Positions 28,144-39,789 of a stretch of 64,000 nt of DNA are shown piece by piece. Position 1 is the stretch's first letter. Every line of letters begins with the position of its first letter. The DNA comes from Anaerolineae bacterium (GTDB taxonomy: Bacteria > Chloroflexota > Anaerolineae > Aggregatilineales > Aggregatilineaceae), in contig JAOSJP010000041.1 in the NCBI GenBank assembly GCA_027494015.1, positions 97,356 through 161,355 on the forward strand. The letters are read 5' to 3'. Position numbers and translations under genes: made by a program. Under the pieces are notes generated by a model that searched no databases, was not told the DNA's origin, and worked only from the letters and a program-made list of their open reading frames with translations.

Positions 28144-28701
28144 ATGAAACTTGACGACGGCACCCTGACCCTGGCCCCGCGCCACGCCCGCGAGATCGCC
28201 AGCTACCACGCCAACCAGGGGCGCTCCAACGACTGCGGGCCGCACGTCGTGGCCATGGCCGTCAACTTCTGGCACGGGCGCGCCGTCCTCGACGCGGACG
28301 AGGTCGCCCGCGCCATGAACCGCCCGCGTCTGGGGGTCGGCTTCCCGCCGCTGGTCGTGCGCCGCATCCCGGCCTGGGCCACCTTCCCCTGGGGCATCGC
28401 CGACGTGCTGCGCGCCAACGGCGTCCCCGCGCGCTGGCGCGCCCGTGCCAGCGAAGACGACTTGCGCCGTGCCCTGGCGGAAGATCGCCTGCCCATGCCC
28501 ATCTACGGGGAGCCGCTGCGCTGGCGCGGCCTGCGCCCGGCCGGTTGGGCGCACGTGGCCATTCTGTGCGGCTGGGAGCCGGCGGAAGAACGCTATTGGT
28601 TCGTGGACTCGTCGCGGGCCAGCGCGCCGACCAGCCGCCCGCGCGCCGAGTTCCTGCGGCTGTGGGGCAACATGGGCCGCCTGCTGGTGGAGACGATCTA
28701 G
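28144..28701 (+). CDS. C39-like cysteine peptidase domain protein
   Basis: 185 residues with the papain-like C39 arrangement. Cys31 lies in GRSNDCGPHVVAMAVNFW, with a Gln/Asn oxyanion partner just before it (NQ at 24-25). His137 is in GWAHVAILCGW and Asp155 in YWFVDSS. No signal peptide is seen and no ABC bacteriocin exporter or GG-leader peptide is near, so it is not an obvious bacteriocin-maturing unit. It is closer to the stand-alone C39-like domains (BtrH/peptidase_C39_2). The likely substrate is a peptide or protein; no specific function is claimed. Neighbouring repeats separate it from both sides. Confidence 0.7.
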   Translation: MKLDDGTLTLAPRHAREIASYHANQGRSNDCGPHVVAMAVNFWHGRAVLDADEVARAMNRPRLGVGFPPLVVRRIPAWATFPWGIADVLRANGVPARWRARASEDDLRRALAEDRLPMPIYGEPLRWRGLRPAGWAHVAILCGWEPAEERYWFVDSSRASAPTSRPRAEFLRLWGNMGRLLVETI

Positions 28702-28749
28702 GGAGTGTTATGAACTTGGAATTCTTGACAAGGGAGGGAGTGTGTATTG

Positions 28750-28843
28750 ACCTCACCCCTGGCCTCGCTGCGCTCGGCCTTTCCCCTCTCCGTCAACGGA
28801 GAGGGGGAGGCGAGGCGCACCAGCGCCGAGACGGGGGTGAGGT
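28750..28843. repeat. 95-bp palindromic element forming the 3' end of the broken glycosyltransferase frame
   Basis: ACCTCACCCCTGGCCTCGCT to GACGGGGGTGAGGT with CCTCTCCGTCAACGGAGAGG centre. The downstream part of the minus-strand glycosyltransferase frame reads into it, so the element supplies its last codons and stop. Confidence 0.8.
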
Positions 28844-31000
28844 AAAGCCAGGAGCTACCCTAAACCACTGGGCGAGAAAGGAGCCGGAAAACAGGGGTTG
28901 AAAGTCCATAACAGGCTCTAGCCTCCCAGGGGGAATCGTCGCGCCCTGCGCCAGGTACGCGCCCGCCTCGTCCAGCACTTCGACGTTGCGGAACGCCGCC
29001 CCCTCGACCGTGTACATCCCCGCGTAGAGCGAGTCTGTCTGCGGCGGGAGGGCCAGGTCGAACCACAGCACCAGCCGGTCGCCCGCCCGCCAGTAGCGCC
29101 CCGGCCAGGCCGGGCGATCCGCCTGCGCCAGCCGCGCTCCATCCCCGTCCAGCGCGTGCACGAACGCCTGGGCGTCCGCGCTCGACGGCCCGGCCAGCTC
29201 CCAGACCAGCGCCACGCTCGCCGCGTCCAGCGCGAAGCCGGTGAGGGTTGCGCCGTTGGCGAAGCGGACGGGGGGAATGGGGGTCATGTCCGCCAGCGGC
29301 AATGTGCCCGCAGCCGGACGCAGCGCATAGGACGGCTCGCCGGGGCGCAGGGGGAACACGTCCGTTTCGGGCGCATCGAGGCAGGCGGCGTCCGGGCAGG
29401 TACGCAGCCCTGGGACGGGCGCGATCACTTCCAGCGCGTCCCCGGCGGGAATGACCGCTGTGCGCGTGCCATCCACGAAGCGCAGCGACGGCAGCCGGTC
29501 GAGCAGCGCCCCCCATACCGCCGGAATCGCGTCGAAGGGCGCGAGCTCCTCGTCGCTGATCACGAGCACGTCCGCCGGGCTGCGCGCCAGCACCGCCGCG
29601 CGCACATCGAGCAGATAGTGCAGCGGCGTCCCGAAGCCGCCCGGCGTGGCCCGCCCGTCCACGAAGTCCAGCAGCGCGGCGAACGCATACACCTGCAGGG
29701 CAACAATCACCGCCAGCAGCGCAGCCACTCCGCCACTCAGCGCCCGGCGCAGGCGCGGCGCGCGCGCCGCCCCGATCAGCGCGTCGGCCCCCGCCCCGGC
29801 CAGCAGATAGGCGGCGGGCATCAGCGGGATGAAGTAATGCGGCACCACCTCCGTCCACTCCCAGGTGAAGAGCAGCACGGGCACGATCAGCCAGGCGGCC
29901 AGGATGACCTGTGCTTGACCTCACCCCCTGGCCTCGCTATGCTCGCTTTTCCCCTCTCCATGCATGGAGAGGGGGTGTCGAGGCGGTCTACCGCCGAGAC
30001 GGGGGTGAGATTGCGGAAGAATCGCCTGAAACCCGGCTCCGCAGGGGCGTATTGCAATACGCCCCGCCGCCAGATCGCCCCGCCCCAGCCACCACGCGGC
30101 GCTCAGCGCCGCCGCCAGCGGGATCAGGGCGAAGAGGGGATCGGCGCCGGGGACGGTGGCGCGATAGGCGCGGAACTGCTCCGGCCCGGCCAGCGCGTGA
30201 ATGTCCGTCCCGGCGACGGTCAGCCAGGCGTGCTCCAGCGCCTGGCTGCTGAGGGCGCGCCGGTGATCGGGATCGGTCTGCACGCGCTCGCGCAGGGCAT
30301 CGGGCGAGAGCCAGCCGTCGCGGTACGCCCCAGCGGCGGCGGGGAGCGCAGTCAGCGCGGCGAGCAGCAGCCCGGCGGCCAGCTCGCGGCGGCGAATCCG
30401 GCGCGGCCAGAGGGCCAGCGCCAGGGCGCTCAGCGGGACGAGGCTGGCGGCGGCGTAGTGAAGCTGGACGGCCAGCGCCAGCAGCGGCCAGTGCGCGATC
30501 CGCGCCCAGCGGCGGCCTTCGGCATAGCCGAGCAACGCGGTGAAGACGGTGAGCACGGCGAAGGGCGGCAGCAGGTCCTGCGCCCACAGCTTGCGCGCGT
30601 AGATCGCCCCCCAGGGACTCGCCGCGTAGAGCAGCGCCGCGATCAGCGCCGCCCGCGCGCCGGCATAGCGCCGCGCCAGCGCCCAGGTCAGGGCGACGGC
30701 CAGCACATTCAACGCGCCGACGTAGAGCGTGGCCGGCAGGGGACTGTCGCTGAAGAGGAAGGGGACGGCGAACAGGTAGACGCTGACCGGCGGGTTGGGC
30801 AGGTTCACCGAGGAGCTGAGGCCGAGCAGGGGCAGGTCGCGCCCGCGCGCCAGGTCGAGCGCGCGCATCATCATGTTCGCCTCGTCGCGCTTGAACTCGG
30901 TGATGCCCGGCGCGCCCATGCGCAGCACCGCCGCCAGCAGCAGGATCAGCGCCAGCGCCAGCCACTCGCCGCGCCGGATGGGAGAGCCAGCTATCGCCAT
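28793..31000 (-). pseudogene. Membrane glycosyltransferase (PMT/GT39-like), interrupted by a palindromic element
   Basis: The N-terminal part (from the ATG at 31000 with GAGG 7 nt upstream) has the GT39/ArnT-like catalytic loop FKRDEANMMMRALDLARG with the Asp-Glu pair, then LPNPPVSVYLFAVPFLFS and alternating hydrophobic helices. Near 30066 the coding sequence stops matching and runs into a repeat. On the far side (about 29912 downward) it resumes as VILAAWLIVPVLLFTWEW and continues through VVPHYFIPLMPAAYLLAGAG and a soluble C-terminal domain. Removing the insert would give one protein of about 640-700 residues. Reading through the repeat happens without a stop in one frame (to 29921), but the two halves are not in one frame. 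Probably inactive. Confidence 0.8.
29918..30066. mobile_element. Palindromic element inserted in the glycosyltransferase gene
   Basis: A full ACCTCACCCC...GGGGGTGAG element (29918-30009) with centre CCTCTCCATGCATGGAGAGG, joined to a GGGGCGTATTGCAATACGCC palindrome ending near 30066. Coding similarity to membrane glycosyltransferases stops exactly at both edges. I see no clear target duplication and no transposase within it. Confidence 0.75.
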
Positions 31001-31021
31001 ATATGACCTCGCTTGGTGCAA

Positions 31022-31409
31022 CCGGATACGCTATGTGTGAGGAGACTCGGATTTGAGGAGTTGCTCCCCCACAAACCCTACAAGGCTATCGTCACCCACA
31101 AATGCCCCCCATCCGATGCCCCTTCCCCCACGCTGGGCGGGGTTTGAGCAAACCCCCCCTACTGGGGAAGGGCCGGGATGGGGGCAGAACCGGTTGCTGC
31201 CCCATCATGGATGCCGTCGGCGAAATGATTTCGTAGGGGCGTATTGCAATACGCCCCTACGGGCGCAGCAGAGCAGCGCCCCTGCCAAATCGCGTGCGGG
31301 AATTCGCCAACGGCATGATCAATGAGATGTACCCCGTGCCTCGCCAACCGGGGGCGACAAAGACGACTTCCGAAGCCTTGAAGACTTCGGAAGTCCTGGT
31401 CGCCGTATC
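31022..31409. repeat. Repeat-only spacer between the glycosyltransferase and PHP genes
   Basis: Contains a CCCCTTCCCCCACGCTGGGC...GGGGAAGGGCCGGGATGGGGG block (31113-31187), a GTAGGGGCGTATTGCAATAC palindrome (31234-31262), a GCGCAGCAGAGCAGCGCCCC word and an ACTTCCGAAG hairpin (31364-31395). No gene is seen. Confidence 0.65.
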
Positions 31410-33162
31410 CTACTCGTCCTCGCCGGCGAACGCCTGCCAGGGGCCGTGCATCCCTTCGTAGGTCACGCCGTAGTACACGCGCAGCTCGCCATTGACGCGC
31501 TGCACCAGGTCGTAGCGCACTGTCCCGCCGCGCTTGTAGCGCTTCCACAGACCGATGTCGCCGTGCCACTGCACCTGCTCCGGCTGTACGGGGCTGGATT
31601 CGTGCTCGGTGATGGCGTAGTGCCACAGCCGCCGCGCCGAGGAGCGCGTGACGTTCTTGACCACGTTGCCGTTGCGCAGGTCGCGCATCATGTGGTACAT
31701 CACGCCCTTGCGCTGCTCGGAGCCGATGATCTCCACGCCGGTGCGCGGCGCTTCGATGGCGGCCTCCGGCCTGGCCGGTTCCTCAGGGGTGGGAGCAGGC
31801 TCCTCTACGATGGGGAGGGCAACAGCCCGCTCTGGCGGAGGGGGGGCCTCGCCGCCCTTCGACCGGCTTTGGGCGACCAGGCGCACGATCTCGTCGCGCA
31901 CGGCCAGATTTGTCTCCGCCTCGTCGCGCACGTATATCTTGTTGTCGTCAATGGCATAGGGCGGGTCGTCGCCGCGCGGGACGCGGACGCGCACGACGGA
32001 CTTGCCGTGCGTTTCCAGCACGTCCACCGCCACTTCGAGCGGCGGCGTGATCTTGTGCTCGATCTCGTCGCGCAGCATCTCAACCGCTTCGCCCACGTTG
32101 GGGATGCCCATCGGCGGGTCCTTCGGCTTGACGCTGGCGCCGACGAAGATGGTGCCGCCGTTGGTGTTGGCGAAGGCGCACACGTCGGCAATGACGGCGA
32201 AGAGCCGCCCGCCGCGCCGCGTCAGCCCCTCGTGGAACGCCTGAACGATGCTCGGCCCCTCTTCGCGCGCCGCCTGCACGTGGTCATAGGGAGCGTGGCT
32301 GGCGCGATAGGGGCGCGTGCTGGCGAAGTCGTTGCTCTCGAACACGTCCAGCAGCGCGTCGAAGCTGCGCTCTGGCAGCAGCACCTCGGTCACGCGGTCG
32401 CCGACGCCCAGGTACTTGGTATTGCGCGGGTCGGCCTGCAGGCGGTGCGCGTCTGACCCCTGAATGCAGCGCATCCGGCGCGGATATTCGGGCTTGGTGC
32501 CGTCGAAGAAGCGCGCCGTGTTGCGCTGGCCCTTGCGATCCAGGTCGGTGATCTCCAGGGCGTGCAGGTGCGAATCCTGCGTGTAGGCGATCTTGGTCTG
32601 CCCCCCGAAGTCGAAGCCGCGCATGGCCACACCGTGACTCGAATTGGCGTGCGCGGCGATGGCAATGCCGCCCGCCTCGTTGATGCGGCGGTAGGCGGTC
32701 AGCACGTCCGCCGACGCGCCGACGTTCGACGAGCCTTCGTCCAGGGCGGCGGGGGGGGATGTTCAGGCTGAGCAGGATGTGCTCAAGCTGGCGAATGGGC
32801 GTGTCTGGGGCGAAGATGCCCAGGATGTGAAAGCCGAAGGTCGCCGTGAACTCAAAACCCGGCAGGACGAGAATCTTGTCCAGCAGCCGGCGATATTCGG
32901 CCAGCTTGCGCTTCTCGTCGGGCTGGATGCGGTTCAGGCGCTCCAGCAGGCTGAGCTGCTCGATCTCGTCGAGCATTGCCCGGTAGCCGGCCACTGTGTT
33001 GTGGTCGGTGAAGGCGACGATGTCCAGGCCGCGCACTTCGGCCTGGCGCAGAATGTCTACGTAGCTGATGTCCGGCTCCTGGTAATCGGCTGAGCCGGGG
33101 GTGTGCAGATGCAGGTCCATGCGGTACCAGTGCATCTTCGAGCGTCGTGATTTTCCGCTCAC
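31410..33162 (-). CDS. PHP phosphoesterase - AlbA_2/Schlafen-like fusion, one frameshift
   Basis: About 583 residues after correcting one base. The N-terminal PHP domain has DLHLHTPGSADYQEP, VAFTDHNTVAGYRAM, PGFEFT and, after the shift, AAHANSSHGV and QGSDAH, giving the metal ligands of a polymerase-and-histidinol-phosphatase site. A divergent AlbA_2 (Schlafen-type) nucleotide-binding domain follows (VCAFANTNGGTIFVGASVKP, KIYVRDEAETNLA). Then a Pro/Glu linker and a C-terminal block that includes EQRKGVMYHMMRDLRNGNVV and WHGDIGLWKRY. The shift lies in an 8-G run (32751-32758). The GTG at 33162 has GGAGAGAGG 6 nt upstream. Role unknown; the architecture suggests nucleic-acid or nucleotide handling. 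Confidence 0.8.
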
Positions 33163-33778
33163 AATGGGCCTCTCTCCGTCTTGGGGGAGAGCTGGCACGG
33201 GCTGGAACTCGCGCGGCAGGGGCGGGACAGGGGCCTGTGCCCGGTCATCCGTCGCCGCTGCCTGCGCATTCCGGGAGCGTATCCCGCTTGGGCGTGCTGC
33301 CGTCGCACAGGGGGTACCCTGGCGCTCTCCGTAGGGGCGTATTGATGCAGATTAGCGAATTAACGCGGATACCGTGCCGGGCACGTAGGGGCGCTGCTCT
33401 GCTGCGCCCTGGCTTACCTCACCCCCAGCCTCGCTGCGCTCGGCTTGCCCCCTCTCCAACGTTGGAGAGGGGGCGGCGAGGCCCGCCTCAGTGGGCCGAG
33501 CGGGGGTGAGGTCGTAGGGGCGGGTTTGCAAACCCGCCCCTACGAACACCTTGATCGGCGCCGGGTCCGTAGGGGCATATGGCAATATGCCCCTACCCCC
33601 GCGCCATCAAGCAGCAAGGTATCCTGGTTATTTCTTAAAGTGCATCAAACCCGCCCCTACAGGGGCATTTCGCCGGAAGCATCATTCTGGGATGCGCTCC
33701 GTGTTCCGTTCCGTGTCGTGCCACTCTCCCGCTGCAATAGTGTCTGATCAATGATGTTGCGACGTTGAGAAGGCGGCA
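33163..33778. repeat. Spacer filled with three repeat families
   Basis: Holds a GGCGCTGCTCTGCTGCGCCC word (33390), a 95-bp element (33416-33512) with CCTCTCCAACGTTGGAGAGG centre, and two GTAGGGGC palindromes with different centres. One is GGGTTTGCAAACCC (33514-33543) and the other CATATGGCAATATG (33569-33596). No gene is visible in either strand. Confidence 0.7.
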
Positions 33779-34132
33779 TTACCCCAAGAGATCGCGGAAG
33801 AGCGCAGACAGACGGCCCGGCTCGAACGGCTTGGCCAGGAAGCGGTTCGCGCCAGCGGCCAGCGCCTCTTCCTTCAGGTCAAGCCCGGAAGTCATGACAA
33901 TGGGCAGCTTGGCGAATTGCTGCTCGGCGCGCAAGCGGGTCACGACCTCAACGCCTATCATGTCGCTCAGGTGGTAGTCAATCAGCATCAAATCGGGCGA
34001 CTGCTCGTGAGTCAGCTTGAGCGCATCCTCGCCGCGCGGCGCCATCACCACCTCGAATCCGTCCAATTCCAGCAGCGTTTGCAGCAGCTTGGCGGTCGTC
34101 CGATCATCATCCACGATCAGAATCCTGGGCAA
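33779..34132 (-). CDS. Stand-alone CheY-like response regulator
   Basis: 117 residues, receiver domain only. Acidic pocket DDD at 8-10, phosphorylation site Asp52 in LMLIDYHLSDMIG, Thr/Ser switch in IVMTSGLDL and Lys101 in FLAKPFEP are all present. No output domain follows, so it must act by protein contact. There is no kinase in the neighbourhood; the nearest is 15 kb away. It lies 50 bp downstream of lon on the same strand and may be read on the end of the hsp20-lon transcript. Partner unknown. Confidence 0.88.
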   Translation of the reverse strand: MPRILIVDDDRTTAKLLQTLLELDGFEVVMAPRGEDALKLTHEQSPDLMLIDYHLSDMIGVEVVTRLRAEQQFAKLPIVMTSGLDLKEEALAAGANRFLAKPFEPGRLSALFRDLLG

Positions 34133-34181
34133 TACGGCCTTCTTTCTTGCAGGTGCCAGCGCATTGCCGTCCGCGCTGGCG

Positions 34182-36786
<2,605 letters not shown>

Positions 36787-36803
<17 letters not shown>

Positions 36804-37293
36804 AGGTCTGTTCTTCTGGTAGCGCCTCGGCTGGCGAAGCGTTGCTCTCGTCCTCATCCAGGGTGACGATCTGAATCCGTTGCGCCGGGGCCTGGGGCAG
36901 TTCCACGCGCAGAAAGCCGTCACGATAGCTGGCCGTCACCGCGTCGCGCAGCACCGGCCAGGGCAAGCTCACCTCGGCGCGAAACTCCCCGTAGGGAATC
37001 TCCAGTTGGTGGTAAGCGCAGTCACGGGGGGTGGCCCGCTGGCGAATCCCGCTGATGATCAGTCGCTGGCCTTGCAGCATGACGTTGAAATCGCTGTGGT
37101 GCATCCCCGCGATCTCAACCACGACGATCAGCAGGCCCTCCTGCTCGAAGACATCCGTCGGCGGACGCCAGACGGTCGCGTGGCGCACGACCACCCAGCG
37201 CCGCACGACGCCTTCAGCCGTCTCAAAGGCGGTGTGGCCCACGTCAAGGGTGGGATCGTCTGGCTGGTCAAAGGGGAGGGTATCGTCTGGCAT
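36787..37293 (-). CDS. Small heat-shock protein, Hsp20/alpha-crystallin family
   Basis: 168 residues. The alpha-crystallin core starts at [22 protein letters not shown], continues through [15 protein letters not shown] and ends [14 protein letters not shown], the GxLxVxLP-type signature (here GFLRVELP). Holds unfolding proteins without ATP. The N-terminal arm ([10 protein letters not shown]...) and acidic C-terminal tail are short. GGAG 6 nt before the ATG at 37293 decides the start; an earlier ATG has no site. It is transcribed from the promoter at 37358-37386 together with lon, so an aggregation-preventing chaperone is paired with the protease that clears its clients. No CIRCE or HAIR operator was seen. 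Confidence 0.9.
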
Positions 37294-37357
37294 GGGCGCT
37301 CCAACCCGTGCGCCCGGCAGCATACATCATCGCGCCGGGCGGTTGCGGCTTACGGCG

Positions 37358-37386
37358 ATGATACCACAGCCCTGCACGAGCCTCAA
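37358..37386 (-). promoter_or_regulatory. Promoter of hsp20-lon
   Basis: TTGAGG, 17 bp, then TGG-TATCAT (an extended -10) on the minus strand. A TTGAGG/TATCAT pair with 16-bp spacing also lies in front of pstS. Confidence 0.65.
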
Positions 37387-37457
37387 TAAGAGAAACAGTA
37401 GAATGAGTCGGACCAGAGAGACGGGGGCGCGGTAAAGTGAGGGGTGCTCAGATACCA

Positions 37458-37489
37458 GACTTCCGAAGTTTCGGAAACTTCGGAAGTCT
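37458..37489. repeat. ACTTCCGAAGT hairpin, TTTCGGAAA centre
   Basis: AGACTTCCGAAGTTTCGGAA followed by ACTTCGGAAGTCT lies just beyond the OsmC stop codon; it may double as its terminator although no T-run follows. Confidence 0.65.
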
Positions 37490-37517
37490 CTTTCTGCGGA
37501 ACGCCTCTTTCCGCGCG

Positions 37518-37913
37518 CTAGCGCAGCGGCTCCCCCTCAATCACCGAGGTGTACACATCGAAGACGGGCGGGTGTTCCAGGTGCTTCTTGACCGCGCACA
37601 ACTGCGCCGAACGGATCACGGCGTCCCTGTACTGCTCCGGGAAGTCGGGTGGAAGCTGAATGTCCAGCTCGACCTTCTCGATCATGCGCGTGAGCGGGCT
37701 GGTGTGCATCCGCTGGATGATGCGCAGATTGTCGGTGGGCAGGCCGCGCTGCTGGCAGAAGCTGAGCACGTAGATGCCCGCGCACGTGCCAATTGACGCC
37801 AGAAACAGGCCGAAGGGGGCCGGGGCCGAGCCATCCTGGTTGGTGGGGATGACCATGTCGCCCACTACCGCATCTACGCGCAGACCGCCAGGGAAGACAA
37901 TTTCCATTTCCAT
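37518..37913 (-). CDS. OsmC/Ohr-like peroxide-related protein
   Basis: 131 residues of the OsmC fold, a dimeric cysteine peroxidase family. The two catalytic cysteines are Cys44 in SIGTCAGIYVLSFC and Cys106 in SAQLCAVKKHLEHPPVF, the expected spacing for the thiol pair. EHPPVFDV near the C-terminus is also typical. The start MEMEIVFPGG has AAGGA 9 nt upstream and removes a 45-residue extension that reads through a spacer. It is more like the YhfA/OsmC subgroup than Ohr. Monocistronic. Peroxide reduction is inferred from family and from both cysteines being present. Confidence 0.82.
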   Translation of the reverse strand: MEMEIVFPGGLRVDAVVGDMVIPTNQDGSAPAPFGLFLASIGTCAGIYVLSFCQQRGLPTDNLRIIQRMHTSPLTRMIEKVELDIQLPPDFPEQYRDAVIRSAQLCAVKKHLEHPPVFDVYTSVIEGEPLR

Positions 37914-38082
37914 GGGTTGATGTTCCTTTTGCCTCAGTGTCATTGAGCGAAGCCGCCATTCTAGGGCGTTAGATGCAGGAGCGCTGCAAAGGATGCATCC
38001 GGGGAGAGCGGGTTTCGGCGAGCGGGCGTGTAATGACTCAGGTGGCACACGGCAGCCGGGGTGCGTGCAAAACCTGTCAGGT

Positions 38083-38203
38083 AGGGGCGCTGCTCTGCTG
38101 CGCCCTGGTTGACCTCACCCCCGCTCGGCGCTCACGCGCCTCGCCCGCCCTCTCCGTCGACGGAGAGGGGGCAAGCCGAGCGCAGCGAGGCTGGGGGTGA
38201 GGT
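38083..38203. repeat. GCGCTGCTCTGCTGCGCCC word joined to a 95-bp palindromic element
   Basis: GTAGGGGCGCTGCTCTGCTG leads into an element from ACCTCACCCCCGCTCGGCGC to CTGGGGGTGAGGT (38112-38203), centre CCTCTCCGTCGACGGAGAGG, the most symmetrical core in the window. The same word-element junction occurs at 33.4 kb. Confidence 0.75.
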
Positions 38204-38265
38204 CAATATCCCCGCGTCCAGGGAGTTGCTGTCAACTTTTGCACGCGCCCGACAGCCGAGCGGGT

Positions 38266-38294
38266 TTGACAAGGGCGGCTGAATAGGCGACAAT
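38266..38294 (+). promoter_or_regulatory. Promoter of frr
   Basis: TTGACA and GACAAT at 17-bp spacing, 57 bp before the frr ATG. Confidence 0.7.
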
Positions 38295-38350
38295 TCCTGC
38301 GCATTCGCACGTGGTATTCAGTGAATGGCCGCCTCAGCGGAGCGTGACGC

Positions 38351-38908
38351 ATGATAAAAGATGTTTTGAAGGACGCCGAGGAGCGCATGAAGAGCGCTGT
38401 TGCCGTGCTCGAAGAGGATCTGCGAGGAATGCGCACAGGCCGCGCTTCGACGGGCCTCGTCGAGAAGCTGGCAGTCGAGTACTACGGCACCGAGACCCCG
38501 CTCTACCAGCTTGCGACTATCTCCGTCCCCGAAGCGCAGATGCTCATGATTCGCCCGTTCGACAAGACCTCGCTCAAGACCATCGAGCGCGCCATTCTCG
38601 CCTCGGAACTGGGACTGACGCCCAACAACGACGGGACGGTCATTCGCCTGAACATCCCGGCCCTCACCCAGGAGCGGCGCGTTGAACTGCAGAGGCTCGT
38701 CGGGCGACGCGCCGAAGAGGCGCGCGTCGCTGTGCGCAACGTGCGGCGCAGCGCCATTGACGACCTGCGCGAATTCGAGAAGGAAAAGCTGATCTCCGAA
38801 GACGAGAACAAGCACGGTCAGGAAGAAGCGCAGAAGCTGACCGACAAGTACATTCACCTCATCGAAGAGGCGGGCAAGCGCAAAGAAGCCGAGATCATGG
38901 AATTGTAG
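38351..38908 (+). CDS. frr: Ribosome recycling factor
   Basis: 185 residues; with EF-G it splits the post-termination ribosome. The three-helix bundle is marked by LEEDLRGMRTGRASTGLVEK near the N-terminus, the beta domain by YYGTETPLYQLATISVPEAQ, and the C-terminal helices by RRVELQRLVGRRAEEARVAV and AIDDLREFEKEK. GGAG lies 8 nt before the ATG. It begins the frr-uppS-cdsA cluster; pyrH, which usually precedes it, is not in the window. Assignment is secure. Confidence 0.96.
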   Translation: MIKDVLKDAEERMKSAVAVLEEDLRGMRTGRASTGLVEKLAVEYYGTETPLYQLATISVPEAQMLMIRPFDKTSLKTIERAILASELGLTPNNDGTVIRLNIPALTQERRVELQRLVGRRAEEARVAVRNVRRSAIDDLREFEKEKLISEDENKHGQEEAQKLTDKYIHLIEEAGKRKEAEIMEL

Positions 38909-38942
38909 CCAGCGACGAGGCCGATCTCTGCTATGATGAGGC

Positions 38943-38971
38943 CGTAGGGGCGGGTTTCGAAACCCGCCCCT
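38943..38971. repeat. GTAGGGGC palindrome, GGGTTTCGAAACCC centre
   Basis: A near-perfect palindrome between frr and uppS. The centre is TTCGAA, differing from the TTGCAA seen elsewhere yet keeping symmetry, which points to selection or gene conversion on pairing. Confidence 0.7.
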
Positions 38972-39010
38972 GGTGCCCGCATCCTCCCCCCGCAGCCGGG
39001 ACAGAGTAGC

Positions 39011-39751
39011 GTGGAGCAGCAAACGCACATGACAGACCAGGCGTTGACCCTGCCCGACCAGGTGCCTTACCACCTGGCGATCATCATGGATGGCAACGGG
39101 CGTTGGGCCAAAGCGCGCGGCTTGCCCCGCCTGGCCGGTCATCGGGCCGGGGTGGAAAACCTGCGGCGCATCCTGCGCGCGTGCAGCGAGTTCGGGATCA
39201 AAATCCTGACCATCTACGCCTTCTCCACTGAGAACTGGGGGCGGCCCGAAGCCGAGGTGCGCGGGCTGATGAACATCCTGGAGACGGTCATCAACCGCGA
39301 GCTGAAGCAGCTTCATGCGAACGGCGTGCAGCTTCGCCACATCGGTGAGCTGGACGGGCTTTCGCCGGCGCTGCAAGACAAGGTGCGCCAGGCCATCGCC
39401 CTGACGCGCAACAACGACCAGCTTATCCTCAACATCGCCTTCAACTATGGCGGGCGGCAAGACCTGATCCAGGCGTTCCGGCGCATCGTCGCCGACGGCG
39501 TCCCGCTCGACCAGATTGACGAGACGCTGATCAACTACTACCTGTACACCGCCGGGCAGCCCGACCCAGACCTGGTGATTCGCACGGCGGGCGAGATGCG
39601 CCTGAGCAACTTTCTGCTGTGGCAGGCGTCCTACGCCGAGTACTACGCCACGCCGACCTACTGGCCGGACTTCGACCGCAACGAATTGCTCAAGGCGCTG
39701 GTCTACTTCGCGCGGCGCGAGCGGCGCTTTGGGCTGGTCCCCCGGCCATAG
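39011..39751 (+). CDS. uppS: Undecaprenyl diphosphate synthase
   Basis: Cis-prenyltransferase that makes the C55 lipid carrier for cell-wall and polysaccharide synthesis. 246 residues. HLAIIMDGNGRWAKARGLPR holds the catalytic Asp and P-loop, GHRAGVENLRRILRACSEFG the next block, YAFSTENWGRP the third, and FNYGGRQDLIQAFR with DLVIRTAGEMRLSNFLLWQ the last. The SGE of many homologues reads AGE here. The GTG at 39011 has no strong site; the ATG at 39029 has GGAG at a long 12-nt spacing, so the start is uncertain by six codons. Supplies the carrier used by the priming transferase at 43.0-44.4 kb. Confidence 0.93.
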   Translation: MEQQTHMTDQALTLPDQVPYHLAIIMDGNGRWAKARGLPRLAGHRAGVENLRRILRACSEFGIKILTIYAFSTENWGRPEAEVRGLMNILETVINRELKQLHANGVQLRHIGELDGLSPALQDKVRQAIALTRNNDQLILNIAFNYGGRQDLIQAFRRIVADGVPLDQIDETLINYYLYTAGQPDPDLVIRTAGEMRLSNFLLWQASYAEYYATPTYWPDFDRNELLKALVYFARRERRFGLVPRP

Positions 39752-39789
39752 GCGGAGCGCCCCTTTCTCAATCCCTGCCGAGGAACCCC

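Noticed and set aside
28144..28701. Bacteriocin maturation unit around the C39-like protein
   Set aside because: No ABC exporter fusion, no double-glycine peptide and no immunity gene nearby.
29156..31006. 616-codon plus-strand frame over the broken glycosyltransferase
   Set aside because: Antisense shadow with Gln/Arg-rich composition; minus-strand halves carry clear membrane helices and a GT39-like motif.
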